A stretch of 64,000 nt of DNA from Diplocarpon mali (GCA_024741835.1 JAENRP010000116.1:1945-65944); one strand, 5' to 3'; shown: positions 11,001-24,300, counted from the first letter of the stretch. The notes: generated by a model from the sequence alone, not told the origin. Program-made: numbers and translations.

Positions 11001-13518
11001 TTGAGAAGTTTAGCGTGCGGCGCGCGCAAAAGGGGAATGGAATGACGAAAAGCAGGTACACAATGGATAGTGCTGAGGTTTTTAGATATTTATTAAGATT
11101 TACATAACGTAGTAAAATAAATATTTCATAGATCAGGCCACATAACTCAGGACATATATCCAGAGCCAGAGACAAATAGAGACCTCGAAGCACAAACCAA
11201 AATATGCTGCATGTTTAGATTCTCACCTGTTTTGTCCGCTATCTTTAGACTTCAGTAAGACATTTCCTTATGTCATAGGATCTAATATTTTTAATTCTAT
11301 ACTATTGAAAAGACAGGGCTGACTAAGTTGAAGTGGATCTGAAAAGGAGGAAAAGCGACAGACGTGGAAGCACTCAAGAAAACCATCTCGCACCACCTTA
11401 TTATAAAATGATATTAATAAAACATGAACGAAACCAAGGCAATAAAATTTCTGATTCGGCCATTGGAAGCTTATTTCTGCATTGTTTATGTATATGCCAT
11501 CTTTCAAGAACATGGACAAGTTATGGAAGCACGTCTACAACTATCTAAGCGTCGGCGATGCTGCAGTTCTGGGTCTCATGCTCTGAGTCGCTATTGCACA
11601 TTTTGAAGAAGAGAATTGAGCATATTTAATGTACATGTCACATATATCGATCTTCTATGGGTGGTTCAATGGATATGTTTTGTTGGATTCTGATACTATC
11701 CTTGCAAATTCGACTGCAACATGGCCGCAAAGGATACTATACAGAGCCTGGGCTGATCGCTTCTACCACAGATACTCTTCGTTCTGCCAGAGAGGATATG
11801 TGCTGGCTGAGAGGCGTTATTCGAAACAGAAAATGTTTCTTTCCTAAGCAGCGCTCGGTAGCTTTTTTCATAAGCAACAATGACAGATGAATTAATCTAT
11901 CAACTAGCAAATTAGACAACCCTAAAAAGCTATTAGCGGAATACAATATGAAGGAAGCATTATGCTAGATCCAAGCTGGTGGAGTTGAAATACGCAAAGA
12001 CCTTCAGGGCAGAGCACAGAATCGAAGTTCCATAAATCGCGAAGAGCGCTCTTGCAGTCGTGAGTACACGTCGAAGTAAGTCGAGAACCGCTGTGTTAAG
12101 TTCATACCAAGTTGGAAGAATTTAAGCTTTTGTACCTGAGTAGCGAGTTGAAATGTGCCTGATGCGATAGGAGTAGGCGATTCGAGGGTTCAGAGCATCG
12201 CCGTAAAGATCCATGTGGATAGCGAGACACCATCGATTCCATTTATCTGCCAACTATAAGAGCAGCAGATGAATCTGAACAACCACTCGCATGGAGTAAA
12301 CTATAATCTATTGAAAATTTCAGATATGTAGGTCAAAGGCGGAGGTCAGACCATAGAAGGTGCTATCTGACGGTAGCTTTTCAACTGGTGTACCGGGAGG
12401 GTTGGCCACGCAACACAAGAGCCTAGATGTCAAGTCGAACAGATGTAAGAATATTGTAGAGCTTCAATATGGTAAATTAAAGTCCTCTGTAGGCTCATAT
12501 CTCTTGAGAAGATGCCCAGCTCAGAGGTAAAGAAGCAGAGCAACTGCTTAAGGATGTCGTTTCTGCTGTCGACTACATGGCGCAGTAGCAGAATTGGTCA
12601 ACAAGGATATATAGTTTGTACTTATTGAAAGCGAAATCATTATGTATCTAGATTATTCTTGTATCTAATTATGGGAAAGATACAAGAGCTATATGGTATC
12701 TAACTTCAATTCGTCATCAGTGGCTTGCAGCTCGCTTAAGCTATCTCGCTTGTCGTGAGTCAACAAAGACTTTCCCGGGCCAGGCTTTGGAATGCGAAGC
12801 CCGATAAATAGATAGAAAAAACCCCGAGCTCCCGTTACAGGAGTCCGCAAAGTATCACAGTGCCAGCAGACATATAAATAATAAGTCGAAGTACGTATTT
12901 AAGTGTTTTCCGAACGCTTGGTCGAGGTCACACTCAAATACGCTCTCACTTTCCGCAATCAACCAAAATTTACCATAGAATCCATAGTTATAATGGAGAT
13001 TCAAATTGGAAGCACATCTTGTCTGCACTACAGAACAGTGGCTTAGGTTCTGTCGGATGTAGACATGGCGAGTGTACGGTCTACTAGAGGCTTTCCAAAG
13101 CCCTAGCCAGATTCACTCCTATTGAAATTAAGCTTTAGTTCCTGTATTAGTCCAAGAGGTACTAGGATTCCCGTTTTTCCTTCTCGATTCGCCGCCACCT
13201 CACACCATCTGCCTCCTCACAAGTCGAACACTGTGAGGTCACATGACTTTGAGCGGAGCGGAAATACCTTTCGGATCAACATTGCTGAGATAAGACATTA
13301 TCCATTCTAATCTTGGTAAAACATTCAAAGACGTGAACTACAATTACCTGTACTTTGAACGAAAGTTGCTAAGGGATCGCCATCCAAATCTACCTTCCAA
13401 GAGGTAAGTACTACAGCTGCTTCTCGCAATTACGTGCTAAACTGATAAACACTCAAGAAACTCCTTGGAATCAATCAGCCATTCAGCCATTCCCCAGCTC
13501 CTGACCGCCCAGCTGGAC
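8060..13518. other. AT-rich gene desert
   Basis: No gene seen in about 5.4 kb. ORFs are at most about 134 codons and scattered over all frames, and none gives a recognisable domain or a chain of spliceable exons. Composition suggests degraded repeats, but I could not align this stretch with the repeat copies found elsewhere in the window. Confidence 0.6.
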
Positions 13519-14853
13519 ATGGCAGCACCTCAGACCCTCGAGGGTCTCAAAGCTGGACTCTACAAAGGGACAAAACGGCTCAAACTCACCTGCGCTCTCA
13601 CATCCTTTCCCCCAGAAATCCTTTCTCTCTTTGATACCCTCGAGATCCTCGACCTCTCGGACAACCCCCTCTCCAGCCTTCCAAAAAATATCAGCCGTCT
13701 CCACAAACTGAAAATCGCATTCTTCTCCTGCTGCAACTTCACCGTTTTCCCTAAAGAACTGGCACAATGTCGCTCCCTGGAAATGATAGCATTCAGAGGA
13801 AATCACATGGTCTCGATACCCAAAGATTCGCTTCCACGAAAGCTACGCTGGCTGATTCTTACGGATAATCTTATATCGGAATTGCCACCAAGTATCGGAC
13901 AGTGTCACCGCCTGCAGAAGTGTATGTTAGCTGGGAACCAGCTCAAAACTTTACCAGCCGAGATGTCACAATGTCGAAAGCTGGGCCTGCTACGTTTGTC
14001 GGCAAACAACCTGACGCTTCTCCCACAGTGGCTCTTGGAAATGCCAGAGCTATCGTTCCTTTCGTTTGCTGGCAATCCATGCGCGACTTCTTCTGACGAC
14101 AACCCCAAGTTGGTTGATATCACGTGGTCAGACCTGTCAGTCGAGAGTCTGTTAGGCGAAGGTGCGTCGGGTATTATTTCCAAGGGCGTGTGGAAAGCAA
14201 ACGAGGGGACGAAACCTGTGGCAATCAAGCTATTCAAGGGCGAGGTTACAAGCGACGGCTCGCCCGCTGATGAGATGGCTGCAACCATCATGGCTGGGCA
14301 GCATCCGAATCTCATTGACCCGATCGCTAAAATCCATGGACATCCTGAAAAGCGGGGGTTGGTGTTGGAACTCATTCCGCCGCACTACACCAATCTTGGT
14401 CTCCCGCCGACTTTGGAAACGTGCACTCGCGACTCTTATACCCCCGGGACAGCCTACCCAGCTAAGAAGTGTAAGAGCATCCTTCTCGGCATTGCAGCAG
14501 CAGCCAAACACCTCCATGAGCAGGGTATTGCACACGGAGATCTGTACGCTCATAATATCCTGATCGACCAGAGTGGGCATGCGCTGCTTGGGGACTTCGG
14601 TGCCGCCACAATCTACCGCAAGGAGAACAATACATTCGAACTCTTGGAGCGCCTGGAGGTTCTTGCGTTTGGCCATCTGATTGAGGATTTACTTGGGCTT
14701 GTGGAAATAATGGCTGATGAGAACGGGCTGCAAGGGGAGAAGGATGCTGCGGTCATTGAAGGTCTAAACTTGTTGCATTGGAAATGCACTGCGCCTGATG
14801 TCACAGAGAGGCCATGCTTTGCAGAGTTGCTTGAAGAGCTAGAGCGGCTATAG
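13519..14853 (+). CDS. LRR-protein kinase, intronless, bacterial-type architecture
   Basis: A single-exon gene of 444 residues starting at the ATG at 13,519; the frame is open 54 nt further upstream but without an ATG. Residues about 1-195 form leucine-rich repeats of the LPxxLxxLxxLxxLxLxxN type (e.g. LEILDLSDNPLSSLPKNI, LRWLILTDNLISELPPSIG). From about 205 follows a protein kinase domain: glycine loop GEGASG near 213-218, VAIK with Lys237, HGDLYAHN with Asp341 in place of the usual HRD motif, and DFG at Asp359. The C-terminal lobe is short. There is no signal peptide or transmembrane helix, so it should be cytoplasmic. This order (short LRR array, then compact HGD kinase) is what I know from bacterial proteins annotated 'LRR-containing protein kinase family', for instance in Pseudomonas; plant and animal LRR-kinases have a membrane span in between. 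The gene sits alone in AT-rich, repeat-laden DNA. Horizontal transfer from bacteria is an inference. Substrate unknown. Confidence 0.9.
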   Translation: MAAPQTLEGLKAGLYKGTKRLKLTCALTSFPPEILSLFDTLEILDLSDNPLSSLPKNISRLHKLKIAFFSCCNFTVFPKELAQCRSLEMIAFRGNHMVSIPKDSLPRKLRWLILTDNLISELPPSIGQCHRLQKCMLAGNQLKTLPAEMSQCRKLGLLRLSANNLTLLPQWLLEMPELSFLSFAGNPCATSSDDNPKLVDITWSDLSVESLLGEGASGIISKGVWKANEGTKPVAIKLFKGEVTSDGSPADEMAATIMAGQHPNLIDPIAKIHGHPEKRGLVLELIPPHYTNLGLPPTLETCTRDSYTPGTAYPAKKCKSILLGIAAAAKHLHEQGIAHGDLYAHNILIDQSGHALLGDFGAATIYRKENNTFELLERLEVLAFGHLIEDLLGLVEIMADENGLQGEKDAAVIEGLNLLHWKCTAPDVTERPCFAELLEELERL

Positions 14854-15818
14854 ATCTAGACCTACTCAGCTGTCGTGTTTAGCGATAAACCCTCTTGTGG
14901 TTCTCATCTGCTCCACTACGAGCCCTTCGACTTCTCTCAATTTCGTTATCCAAACGAGCGTCATTACCTGCAGATTCGAGATTCCCTAGCCCATATCATA
15001 CGCCTTCTTTACCCGGGTCAGCACAGCGTATTGCGTCAGACCGTACGCAGAATGAGCAGTGGATGCATTCAAGCCTGGATCTGTATAATTGGCGTACAGT
15101 CAGAAGTACCTGGCGGGCAATTTTCTCTCGTTATCCCGGCCTCATTGACAAAAACATCAGAGAATGCAGTTGAAGATGACACACACTCGCGTCTGTAAGC
15201 GGTGCAACTCATCCGATCTATGGGGAAAGCCAAGATTACTGATACGAGCCTCTGAAGATGTGACCCAGGATGTTGTGAGGATCCGTGGCGTAATCGCCAT
15301 ACAACCACTGAGCTGCAAGTAGTCCCTGTTAGGTATTATGCTGTATCTGAAGCAGATCCGCGATTGGCCCGGTGAGACAGGATTCGGCGCTGCTCCAAGC
15401 TCTGTTCCTCTAAGCTGGAACCCATACTCGTTTTATAGCCTGCCGTGAGATTATGAAATATGCCGGTTTTCACTGTAGATTGGTTACCCGGCAAAAATGT
15501 CTCTTATGTAATTTATCACGGCGAGTATGAAGCTCTAGTCCGGTACATGTTTTTCAGGTTCCAAGATGGAAGATGGATGCAATATGTCGTCCCAAGTGCC
15601 AATTAATGGAAATGGCTCTCGGCTATGTAGATAAAAAATCAAAGGCGAGTAAAAAGCAACCGGGTGAGTAGGGTGCTGAATAGATGAAGGGTAGTCAAGT
15701 TGTTAGGGCCAAGGCCCGCTGGAGGACCTCGGTCAACATAAACATAAACACCGGCCGAGGAGTTCGATGATAATCTGCTAAACGTCGGCAAAATCACCAT
15801 TTTTGATTTCTTCATACA
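14854..15818. other. intergenic, nothing recognised
   Basis: About 960 bp between the LRR-kinase and the convergent FAR-17a-like gene. The short ORFs have no recognisable content. It should include both 3' untranslated regions. Confidence 0.6.
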
Positions 15819-16829
15819 TTACTTATCAACAGGCTTTTCCCACACCTGCTGGGTCTCCAGCTCGATGTCTCCAGACTCAGCCTTCCTACCTGCATAGAAC
15901 CTGCCCTCTCTCCCCATCTTCTTCTCCGTGACCCACTTTCTAACCCACATCAAGCCCTTACTTGCGCCAAAGATAATGCAGATTGCCGCCGCGATACCAA
16001 ATACATATCCCACTACTGCCGACTTACCCACGCCGCCGATATTCCGCGTGCCTGATGCGGTCCGGACATGGTGTGGGGGACTGGGGTTCAAAAAATTATA
16101 GACATAGTAGCCTTTCGTGGCGTAGGTGATGTACGCCAGCGCGAGGTAGCAGGAGAGGATGAGGATCAGGAAGGGTAGGTGCGTCCAGGGCGGGGGGTTT
16201 ATGCGCGTGAAGAGGATCTCGAAGAGGCCGAAGGAGGAGTTGAGGGCGTGCTGCGAGATGTTGGACCAAAGGCTGAAAATGCTTGAATTGGGCGCGTAGA
16301 GGATGGCCCAGAAAACGGCTGTGACAAGAAAAGGAAACGTGGTTATGGTGGTGAAGAATAGGTGGTGGAGAGCTTGGAGAGGACGGGGGAACCGGTTCAG
16401 GAGGGGGTTGCCGCCGTGCTGGGCGTAGGTGAGGGTGTGGATGGCAGCGATGAGAAAGTAGAAGGATATTCCCCAGTAGCAGAGGACTTTCTCAAACATT
16501 AGTATCTTTTGTAATAGAGAGAATGAGCTTGGGAGAAGACACACCAGTGAAGAATGAGAAACTCTTATTGACATCATGAATCGAGAGACCGTCACGCTTA
16601 CTAATTTCCCACCCGATGATGAAAAATGTTACCGTAAATGTATATAGAGACTGCAAACGAGAAATAGATGTTAGTTAACGGCTTCGCAGTGTAAAAGGAG
16701 ACGTACAATAGCAGCTCGTATTCCAAACAAACCCCACGGCGGAAGCAGCCACGAGGTCTGGAAGCGATGACTTGTGTCCCACGGATCGGTGCCGAAGCTA
16801 AAAGTTTGGGAAATTCTTGTTTGCGCCAT
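15819..16829 (-). CDS. FAR-17a/AIG1-like integral membrane protein
   Basis: Three exons on the minus strand: 16829-16707, 16650-16545 and 16486-15819. They give 298 residues, with frames joining exactly through introns of 56 and 58 bp; the second intron has a TACTAAT branch site. The protein starts MAQTRISQTFSFGTDPWDTS and continues HRFQTSWLLPPWGLFGIRAA. Hydrophobic segments follow (SLYTFTVTFFIIGW, VLCYWGISFYFLIAAIHTL, a TTFPFLVTAVFWAILY span, HLPFLILILSCYLALAYITY, AVVGYVFGIAAAICIIFG), then a charged cytosolic-looking tail. Five or six spans and the tryptophan/histidine-rich pattern fit the fungal FAR-17a/AIG1-like family, whose mammalian members hydrolyse fatty-acid esters of hydroxy fatty acids. 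I infer the family from pattern only. A longer minus-strand ORF upstream of the ATG (to 17,262) is probably 5' leader. Confidence 0.8.
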
Positions 16830-18599
16830 TTCGTCTCGCCTTCTTTCTTTTCTCTCGACCCTTGTTCCGCTCCAGGATGGCTAGTCCCAGTTGATAGGCG
16901 TGAGTGCTAGATACGAGCCAAGATCTGAATCCGAATCCCAGCTCCAGACTCTGCCCTTCGCCTTCGGTCTCGTCTCGTCTCTTCTCGAGGTTGAAGGTTC
17001 GACTATGATGGATTGGGCGATTGAGTTTAGATAAGAAAGCTTGAGGATATACGCGGAATCCCGGAAGAGCAGAGTCCACGATTGGGATTGTCGTTGTCGC
17101 TTGGCGAGGAGAGAGGAGATAGGCGAGGGATTCTGGTTGGAAGTAGATTAATTGATTGCTACCTGAGCTAGAGTATCGAAGTGAATTGGAAGAGAGGTAG
17201 AGGAAATTCGAGGAGGAGGAGGATTGGGAATAGAATATTGTTGAGTTCAGGAAGTGGTGCAATGAATTGTGATATTGTGCTCTCTGGTTGCCTAGACTGC
17301 TAAGTGATGGAAAGTCAACGGTACTTTACAACGCTAGTCTGAATCAGGGTAGAGGCCCAGACCGCCTAACTTAGTCTAGATTGGTTCATCGCGCGGCTTG
17401 TTATGAAGACTCGCAGATGTTCTAGAAGCATTGAGTAGCGCAAAAGTTCCATTGCCAATAATCCAATTACATCCCCGCTCTATCTATGCTAGTCATAGAG
17501 TATGAGCCAAGATGCTAAGATTGGTTCTGATGTCACAGGATTTTGTAACAAGGGACTTATTACTAGGGCATTTGAAAAAGAACAGTCTTAGCTAATGAAT
17601 ACAAACCTGATATTTACCAAAAAAATTAATAGGGCCATTTCACTATTAGGCTAAGCCCTAATTGTCACTGTTATGCCAGCGCTATATCAAAGACGCTTTT
17701 TGTCTCTTAAGTCCTGTCCTAAGTTAGAGTAGGCAAAGTCACTTCGACTTGAACGGTTATAGTGCAGTCGTGTAAGAATCTATGCTTAACTATAGCAATA
17801 ACCTAGATCTGATAAGGTAATTGGAAAGTCTTTTATTTAATTATGGACATCTGATAAGGAAGTGGCTAATATAATATTGAAAGTGAGAAAAGGCCACAAT
17901 CTGAAACCTAGAACTAATCCAGGCTGTCTTTAAACCTGCAGACTCATTTAAAGAGTTATCAAAGCTGAGATTAAGTCTTTTCGACTATTGTAGGTGCAGT
18001 GCCAGTATCAATATTTCATAAAAATGTAGAATAGGATAGTGTTGGTACGCAGATTCCTGTGCAAGAGGCAAGCTGCCCTCGTTCCTGGGGTCATCCTATA
18101 CAGCTGTACCATATGCGATATGAGGAGTTTCGTATGTATTTCGGACGGCTGTTCAGCCGGAGGACTTCGGAAGGATATCCATATGCGGCTAGGAGGGACT
18201 ATAGGAGGGAGGACATTCATAGGTATAAAGGTACCATCTCGGTCATATAGAGATAGACAGATATTATAATAGATTCTTTTTGACAACAAGTACTCAACTA
18301 TATTCACGTGAATATCGATTACCGGTATAGAACCTACAGATAGGATAGTCAAATTTTGATTATATTGTAAAGTCTGCCCTTCTATTGAGGGCTGGTATTG
18401 TGCCTTTATTCCCCCGAATCGCCTCCCCTTCTCTATTCCTCCAAGCCTGTGAATGCCATACTCGTCGAGTCCCTTGGTCAGAGACAAGTCTGAGGTCCCT
18501 ACGAAACCTACCTAACTCCATATGATACATATTACAGGATGATCCTAGGAATAAGGGGACAGAGCTCTATTAGAGTAATTTGCGTAGGAACAACTAAGA

Positions 18600-19205
18600 A
18601 ATAATTAAACCTTAAGTCGAATAAAGCTAGAACTTTCGGAGTTGAAATGAAAAAAATTTATTTCTAATATACTGCCTCTTTTATAAACACCATCTACTTT
18701 CTATCTCGACTTATATAGTCTAGGATTGTTCAAATATATATCTACGGTTTGAGGAAAGATTCAATAGAGGATATAAAGGGAAAAAATGCAGTTTATAGTA
18801 TATAAGGAGGAGGATGATAAGGAAAAGGATATATTTCGATAATTTCATATAAAGTCGATCAAAAGGGTTATGATCGAGAGCTGCCGCCGAATAGTAAGAC
18901 GCTTGATATAATTAAATAAGTAGCCGCTATCGGCGCAAGGGGCTTATCTTAAAATAAAGCGCCTAAGGCGACTCTATTTATCAAGGCACCTTCCGAGAAC
19001 CTACTCACCTAAGACTTAGAGGGAACAACTATCAACTAAGGTTTAGGTTAGACTCTTATCTAAGGAGTCAGAAATCAAAAGTATTGTAGGCTAAACAGTA
19101 AATATTTAGGGAGTAATTAAGCTAGTTTCATCTTATATGTGAATCCGACTATAGCGTTTCTCGCTTATGCCATAAAGCTTAGAACTAATATAGCATTTTT
19201 CAAAG
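18600..19205 (-). mobile_element. decayed transposon relic B, copy 2 (inverted)
   Basis: The reverse complement aligns with 3,550-4,140 through a long series of shared anchors, including AGTAAGACGCTTG, TAGCCGCTA, CCTAAGACTTAGAG and TAGGCTAAACAG in this strand's orientation. This copy is more AT-rich than the other, consistent with stronger RIP. No coding frame survives, and no terminal repeats or target-site duplications could be recognised. Confidence 0.75.
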
Positions 19206-21257
19206 GAAAAGAAAAGGAAAGATTGAAAAAGCTATTGACTCTGAATTAGGGCGCTTTTCAGACCTAAAGTAGTATTTCTACAGGGTATCTTGGATTAGTA
19301 TAAATTAAATATTATTGAATTAAAAGTTTCTGAGGAACCTCTTATAAGAGCTAACAATACTTCGCAGTTATAACTCTGTAAGTCTCCCAACTATCCATTG
19401 GTACTATTATTAGTTCGCTGTTATAGATGTCAATTAATATTAACATATCTTAGGGAGCTCAGTTGTATAGTTGGAATCGAATTTACAAGCTTCTGCTCAC
19501 CACTTGAGAACTCCCAGATTTACAGCTCAACAACGGAGCAGCAAATCCCAGAGCTCTATTCTGCCTACTAGTCACCTTCAGCATGTCGTTCTTAAAAATC
19601 GACACCTTGAGCGCCCAAGCTTCATCATTACCAAAGAAGCTCTTAAAATGCAAGAGAGAAGCGCAAATGGTGCTATTCGCTTTTGCTTGGTTCCTCTCTT
19701 TGGCCCCTATTCGTAGCGCTACTGGATACCAAGAATGTGATAGTTTCCACAAGGCAAAAAGAAGGAAAATCACAGAAACAGTAAATTGAAGCTGGTAGGA
19801 TGGCAATTTCACAGTTGGACATTAGGTAAGGTATCCCTGGTTAATTCAGGTACTTTGTCAAAGACTGAACAGACAGTATATGAAACTATATTCAACCCCA
19901 CAGCCCCACAAGCATAGTTCAAACACTCTTGAATTTAAACTAATGCGGTTTTGGTTTGGCCTTTGAAAAAGTATGCAGTACGCCAAAGCTGTCACATGCA
20001 CATATGAGTCGCTAGCTCTGAACTAGCCTCATATAAGGCATTCAATGTGCCGTTAGCTATCTGTTCCCCACAGTCAATGCTACTTGATCAAATAAAGCAA
20101 TACCAAAACCTTTACAATACTGTAATGTTTCGTACTCTCATTTCTTTTCGCACACACTATGGATCAAAATCTCCTGATGAGTATATACAATACTAGATAA
20201 GTTGATGAGAATGGCATGCAGCTTACGTAATACCAGAGCAATCTTAAGAATAAGTCTTTTCTATCAAACTTATATCAACTGCTAAATTTTAATTTCATAT
20301 CGTATAGCTATAGGAGAAGTATAATTGCATTATAATTTTTTTGCTTATCAATTGCATAGTACTAAGTGGCTTAGTACTACTAAGATTGTAGTAACTAGAA
20401 TGCCAGGTTTAGAGCAGGAAATAATAGAGGATATGAAAAGTTTTATATAGCGAATTCATCTCTATAACATCATCAAGCGACTAGACTCCTCTAGTTTAAA
20501 AAAGAAGTAAGAATAAGTACCTCAAAAGCCTTAAAAGAGAAAAATGGTTTTATCAAATAGTTAATATTAGTAAACATAGTCGTTAATTTGATTAAGAAAT
20601 AACTTTGCAACGCATTTAGTAATCAAATAGAAGTTTCATGTAATACTACCTGGTAGTTCAGCAATTTGCCGCATTGACCGCCGCGTTTACCGCACGCAAA
20701 TTCTGAGAAGCTTAGGAAAGAGCTTCGCTATGAAAGTCAAATCGCGTTTTCCCTGAATCCACCAAGTCTATATAATGGTAAAGACCCATCTCTGTTCTGA
20801 CTCAAAGCGAGTTTGCGAGCTTTGACCGTAGAACCTAGCAACTTGGCATGGAGTAGCATATTTTAACTACTCAATAAGCTATTATATAGCACTTTAAAGA
20901 TTAATTTTTCAAAAGCTGACTAGCTATTAGCCCTCACGTTTTTAAATTACTGTCAGCGAAATACAATAAGAAGAGTAGAAGGCTGAAATAGAGAGACGAT
21001 GCAGAAAGTGACTGCGTTTCAGGTCAGAAGTAGACATGCCGAAAGGGGCCCACACCCATTTCTAGTGCATCTACCAAAGGCCCTTTGAAGATACATGATT
21101 CTCAGGTAGTGGATTCTGATTCTTATTTGCGGCACTTATATTTTATTCTATACGGGCGATATTCGAAAATATTCCCATTCTCGAGTTCGCAGGGCAGCTC
21201 CAGCTCTAGGTGCTGATCAATAGGTTTTTGGCCCCTTGTGCATGCGAGAAAGAAGAA

Positions 21258-21370
21258 AAATGACAGAATCTAAAGGTGTAGATTCTGAGTTCTATGGAGC
21301 TGCAGGAGTGTATACAAGGTATGATTACATAAGCCTTAATCTCCAATCCTTGTATATTCTAATAAAAAAG
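21258..21370 (-). repeat. dispersed repeat A, copy 2 (inverted)
   Basis: Reverse-complement partner of 2,195-2,310. It shares GATTCTGAGTTCTATGGAGC, TGCAGGAGTGTATACAAGGT and ATTACATAAGCC-like blocks with small deletions. Together with relic B it makes the order A-B ... B'-A' around the 4.1-18.6 kb interval. Confidence 0.75.
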
Positions 21371-24300
21371 AAGTAGTAGTGATCTTTGAAGCTTTTCACT
21401 TACAACGGGGATCTTTTGTACCCTTTGACCACGACTATCGATAAAGGGGCTTATAGATTCTTATTTCAATGCTATATAATTCTTTTAGTTCTCGATAGAA
21501 ATCAATGACAAAATATTGGAGTACTCTTGCTCGAGATCTCAAGTAAGCAGCAACTCTTTTTTTCATCTACTATTTCCCAGTATTACGATTGATTTGCAAG
21601 GAAGCGATTTTAATGATAAGATGAGCAGGAATAAAAAATACCTTCTGTACCACGGTACTGCTCTCTTGACGGACTACAAACAGCCCTCGCGTTCGCCAGC
21701 TACGGTTGATAGCTAGGGACGCTGGCGGTAACTTCAATCCAACAGCAGTATTACGAGCTCAATGGGTGCAATTGATAATTATTGGATTTGGATGCTGAGA
21801 AACATAATAAGCTATCAATGCAGGTCATTTTAATCGATGGCAGGTAGTACTGCTCCTTTTTTTTTACTGAGATTCAAGCTGATTTTTTTTTAAAATTCTA
21901 TACTGCTACAAATACTATAGCCTGGCGTATTCCGCATACCAACATCAAGCTTCAAAAGCTAGTGGAGAAAGCTTTACTTTATTTAGAGGTGATCTGCTTT
22001 CCGAAACTAACTACAAGTACCGCACCCAAATTGGGATACGCTAGTCAGGTCAACACACTCTAACCAAGCTATGCGCTGCGACTTTGAGAGGTGCCTAACT
22101 TTAGGCTTTTGATTAAGTTTAAAGATACTTTTCCTCTTATCCGTCAAATTTGAGGGTCAATCTACTAAGTATCACATGCATGATGCTATTGATATTTGGT
22201 TTAAAATAATTTCTCGTGCAGATATTCATCAGGCGCATTGTTGCATTTTTCGAGTTCAAAGATATTAATCCTTAACCCTTGCAATTGACAAGCTACAATA
22301 TGTGACCCCCGAACCCCTGTACCTCTGTACTGTCCTTATATTTCCCTTACACTTTGCCAGTTTGATAGCCTAAATTTTTTGAGATACCTACCGGGGTTCA
22401 GCGGTGTAATATTACACCCTGCTCATAAGGGTTTCATTTGGTACATGTACTTCAATACTACTTTGTTCCAGGCCAAGCAAACACCACATTAGCGTCAGCT
22501 GCAAGGCGGCTTTAGAAAATTATAGAAAAGGGCTACGTTATGCTTTCACATGGTGTTTATTTTGCCAGCGACAAAGTATATAATCCTTGCAACTCTAGAA
22601 ACTAGTGCAAAGAAACTACTGTAGTTCTTAAGACCACCTTGATCTAGTAGCTAACAAATTACTAAATGTTCTTGATCATTACAAGTGCATTTAAAGGAGA
22701 AGGCTCACGAACAGGATATAAAACCACCGCTATACAACTGTAAACACTTTGAATTTCTTAACCTTAATTTCATTCTTAGTTGTGATTTCAGAAACGAGTT
22801 ATAGGCATAGACTTTCAGACTCAAGTGCTAGCTAGCATGGAACGAATACGCAAAGCCAAGCTTTCCAATATCAATTGATAAGACAAGCGAGGAGAGCTCC
22901 TGAACAGGCCTGCCCTCTTCTAGAATTTTTGAGTGACAGCTTGTCACCCTGTTAGACCCTCTTGTCTAATTTAATACAATACAGGTTGTGGAAATTTTGA
23001 ATTAGATAGTACAGGTTTGATTCGTAGTATCAACTTGGAGGCCTTGATCTGAAATCTTTTCTACAAGTATTCAGAAGCTTTGATAGATTTAAAGTCCTAG
23101 AGACTCAGGCTTGAATCCTGTATTTAGATATATTTGGTAGCCCTACCCCAACTACTGAAAAACAGGGGTAATTATTTAAACTAGTTCCCCTAATCTTGGA
23201 CTCTGTGGAATAATCAGTGATTATAATGATGTAACTAAATGTTTCTACTGCCCCTCTTGAGTGTAGTAGGGCTGTTTGATGCATGCCTCAAGTGCCGCTG
23301 TCCTATGCAGTGAAATATTTTAATATTTAGTGCATTAGTAGAAAAACACTCTGCTCAATTGTAAAGTATGGCAATTGATAAGACAGATTTTTTATTTCAC
23401 AATAATTAAACAGTTTCATTCTAAAATCGCTACTCCGACTATTACGGGGTGAAGCAAGGAGGTTAAGGGAGAGGGGGGAGAGAGATGGAAAAGATGAAGA
23501 AAGAGTAAGGGAATGAAGACGTTTAGCTTCACGAAGTATCATATTATGCAAGATGCTTCGATAGTATTCTTCCATTATAATAATGTTTCTTAATTCTACA
23601 TCTGAAAGATCATACACGAGTCCTTTTAGCTCGCTGGTAGACTGTTATTTAGTTATATACTAGTCCTCCTGATCCTCAACTCGAAAATGAAATTCTTGAA
23701 TGTAAATTACATTTAATATGTATTTTTATACATATTCGAGTGCAAACAAGTATTGAGCGTATTACTACTCCGCTCTTACGATCCTTACCTTCGCAAAAGC
23801 AGCTAACATAAAGAGGCGAATGCGATTATATGAAAAGGTATACCACAGGCAGTTCTACTTTATTCGAGACATCAGAAATATCCGGCCTAGCAATACAGTA
23901 GTCCGTAATCGGATGGGGGGCAGAAGAAAAGCACAGCGACATCAACTCCTTACCGCTTCCTACCAATATATTTTTATCCCTGGCGGTAAAATGAAATGAA
24001 ACAGGGCTAGCTTTCTCTATTAGCAAGCTATCAGGACCCGCTTTTGAACACAAGCCCAACCACGTGTTAATATCAATATGCCTCTTGGCGAGAACACGTC
24101 GTGCTTTTCTGTTTACTCGCTTTCATGAAAGGATTGCAAATGTGCGCATATGATGCTTGAGCGAAACATCCTCCGAGAAATGACGTGCGTTTCTGAGTTG
24201 GGATCATGAAATCTTGAAGGGCATGCGAATTTTTATGGTTGATTGGCGTAGGAGAGGAAAGACGGGCTGAACTGCCTGGGAGCACTATGTTGTTGAATGC

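Noticed and set aside
13465..13518. Upstream extension of the LRR-kinase frame
   Set aside because: The frame is open but begins with TTG and has no ATG. The ATG at 13,519 gives the expected start of the domain.
18008..18487. 159-codon minus-strand ORF in AT-rich DNA
   Set aside because: No family recognised. It overlaps open frames on the opposite strand and adjoins the transposon relic.
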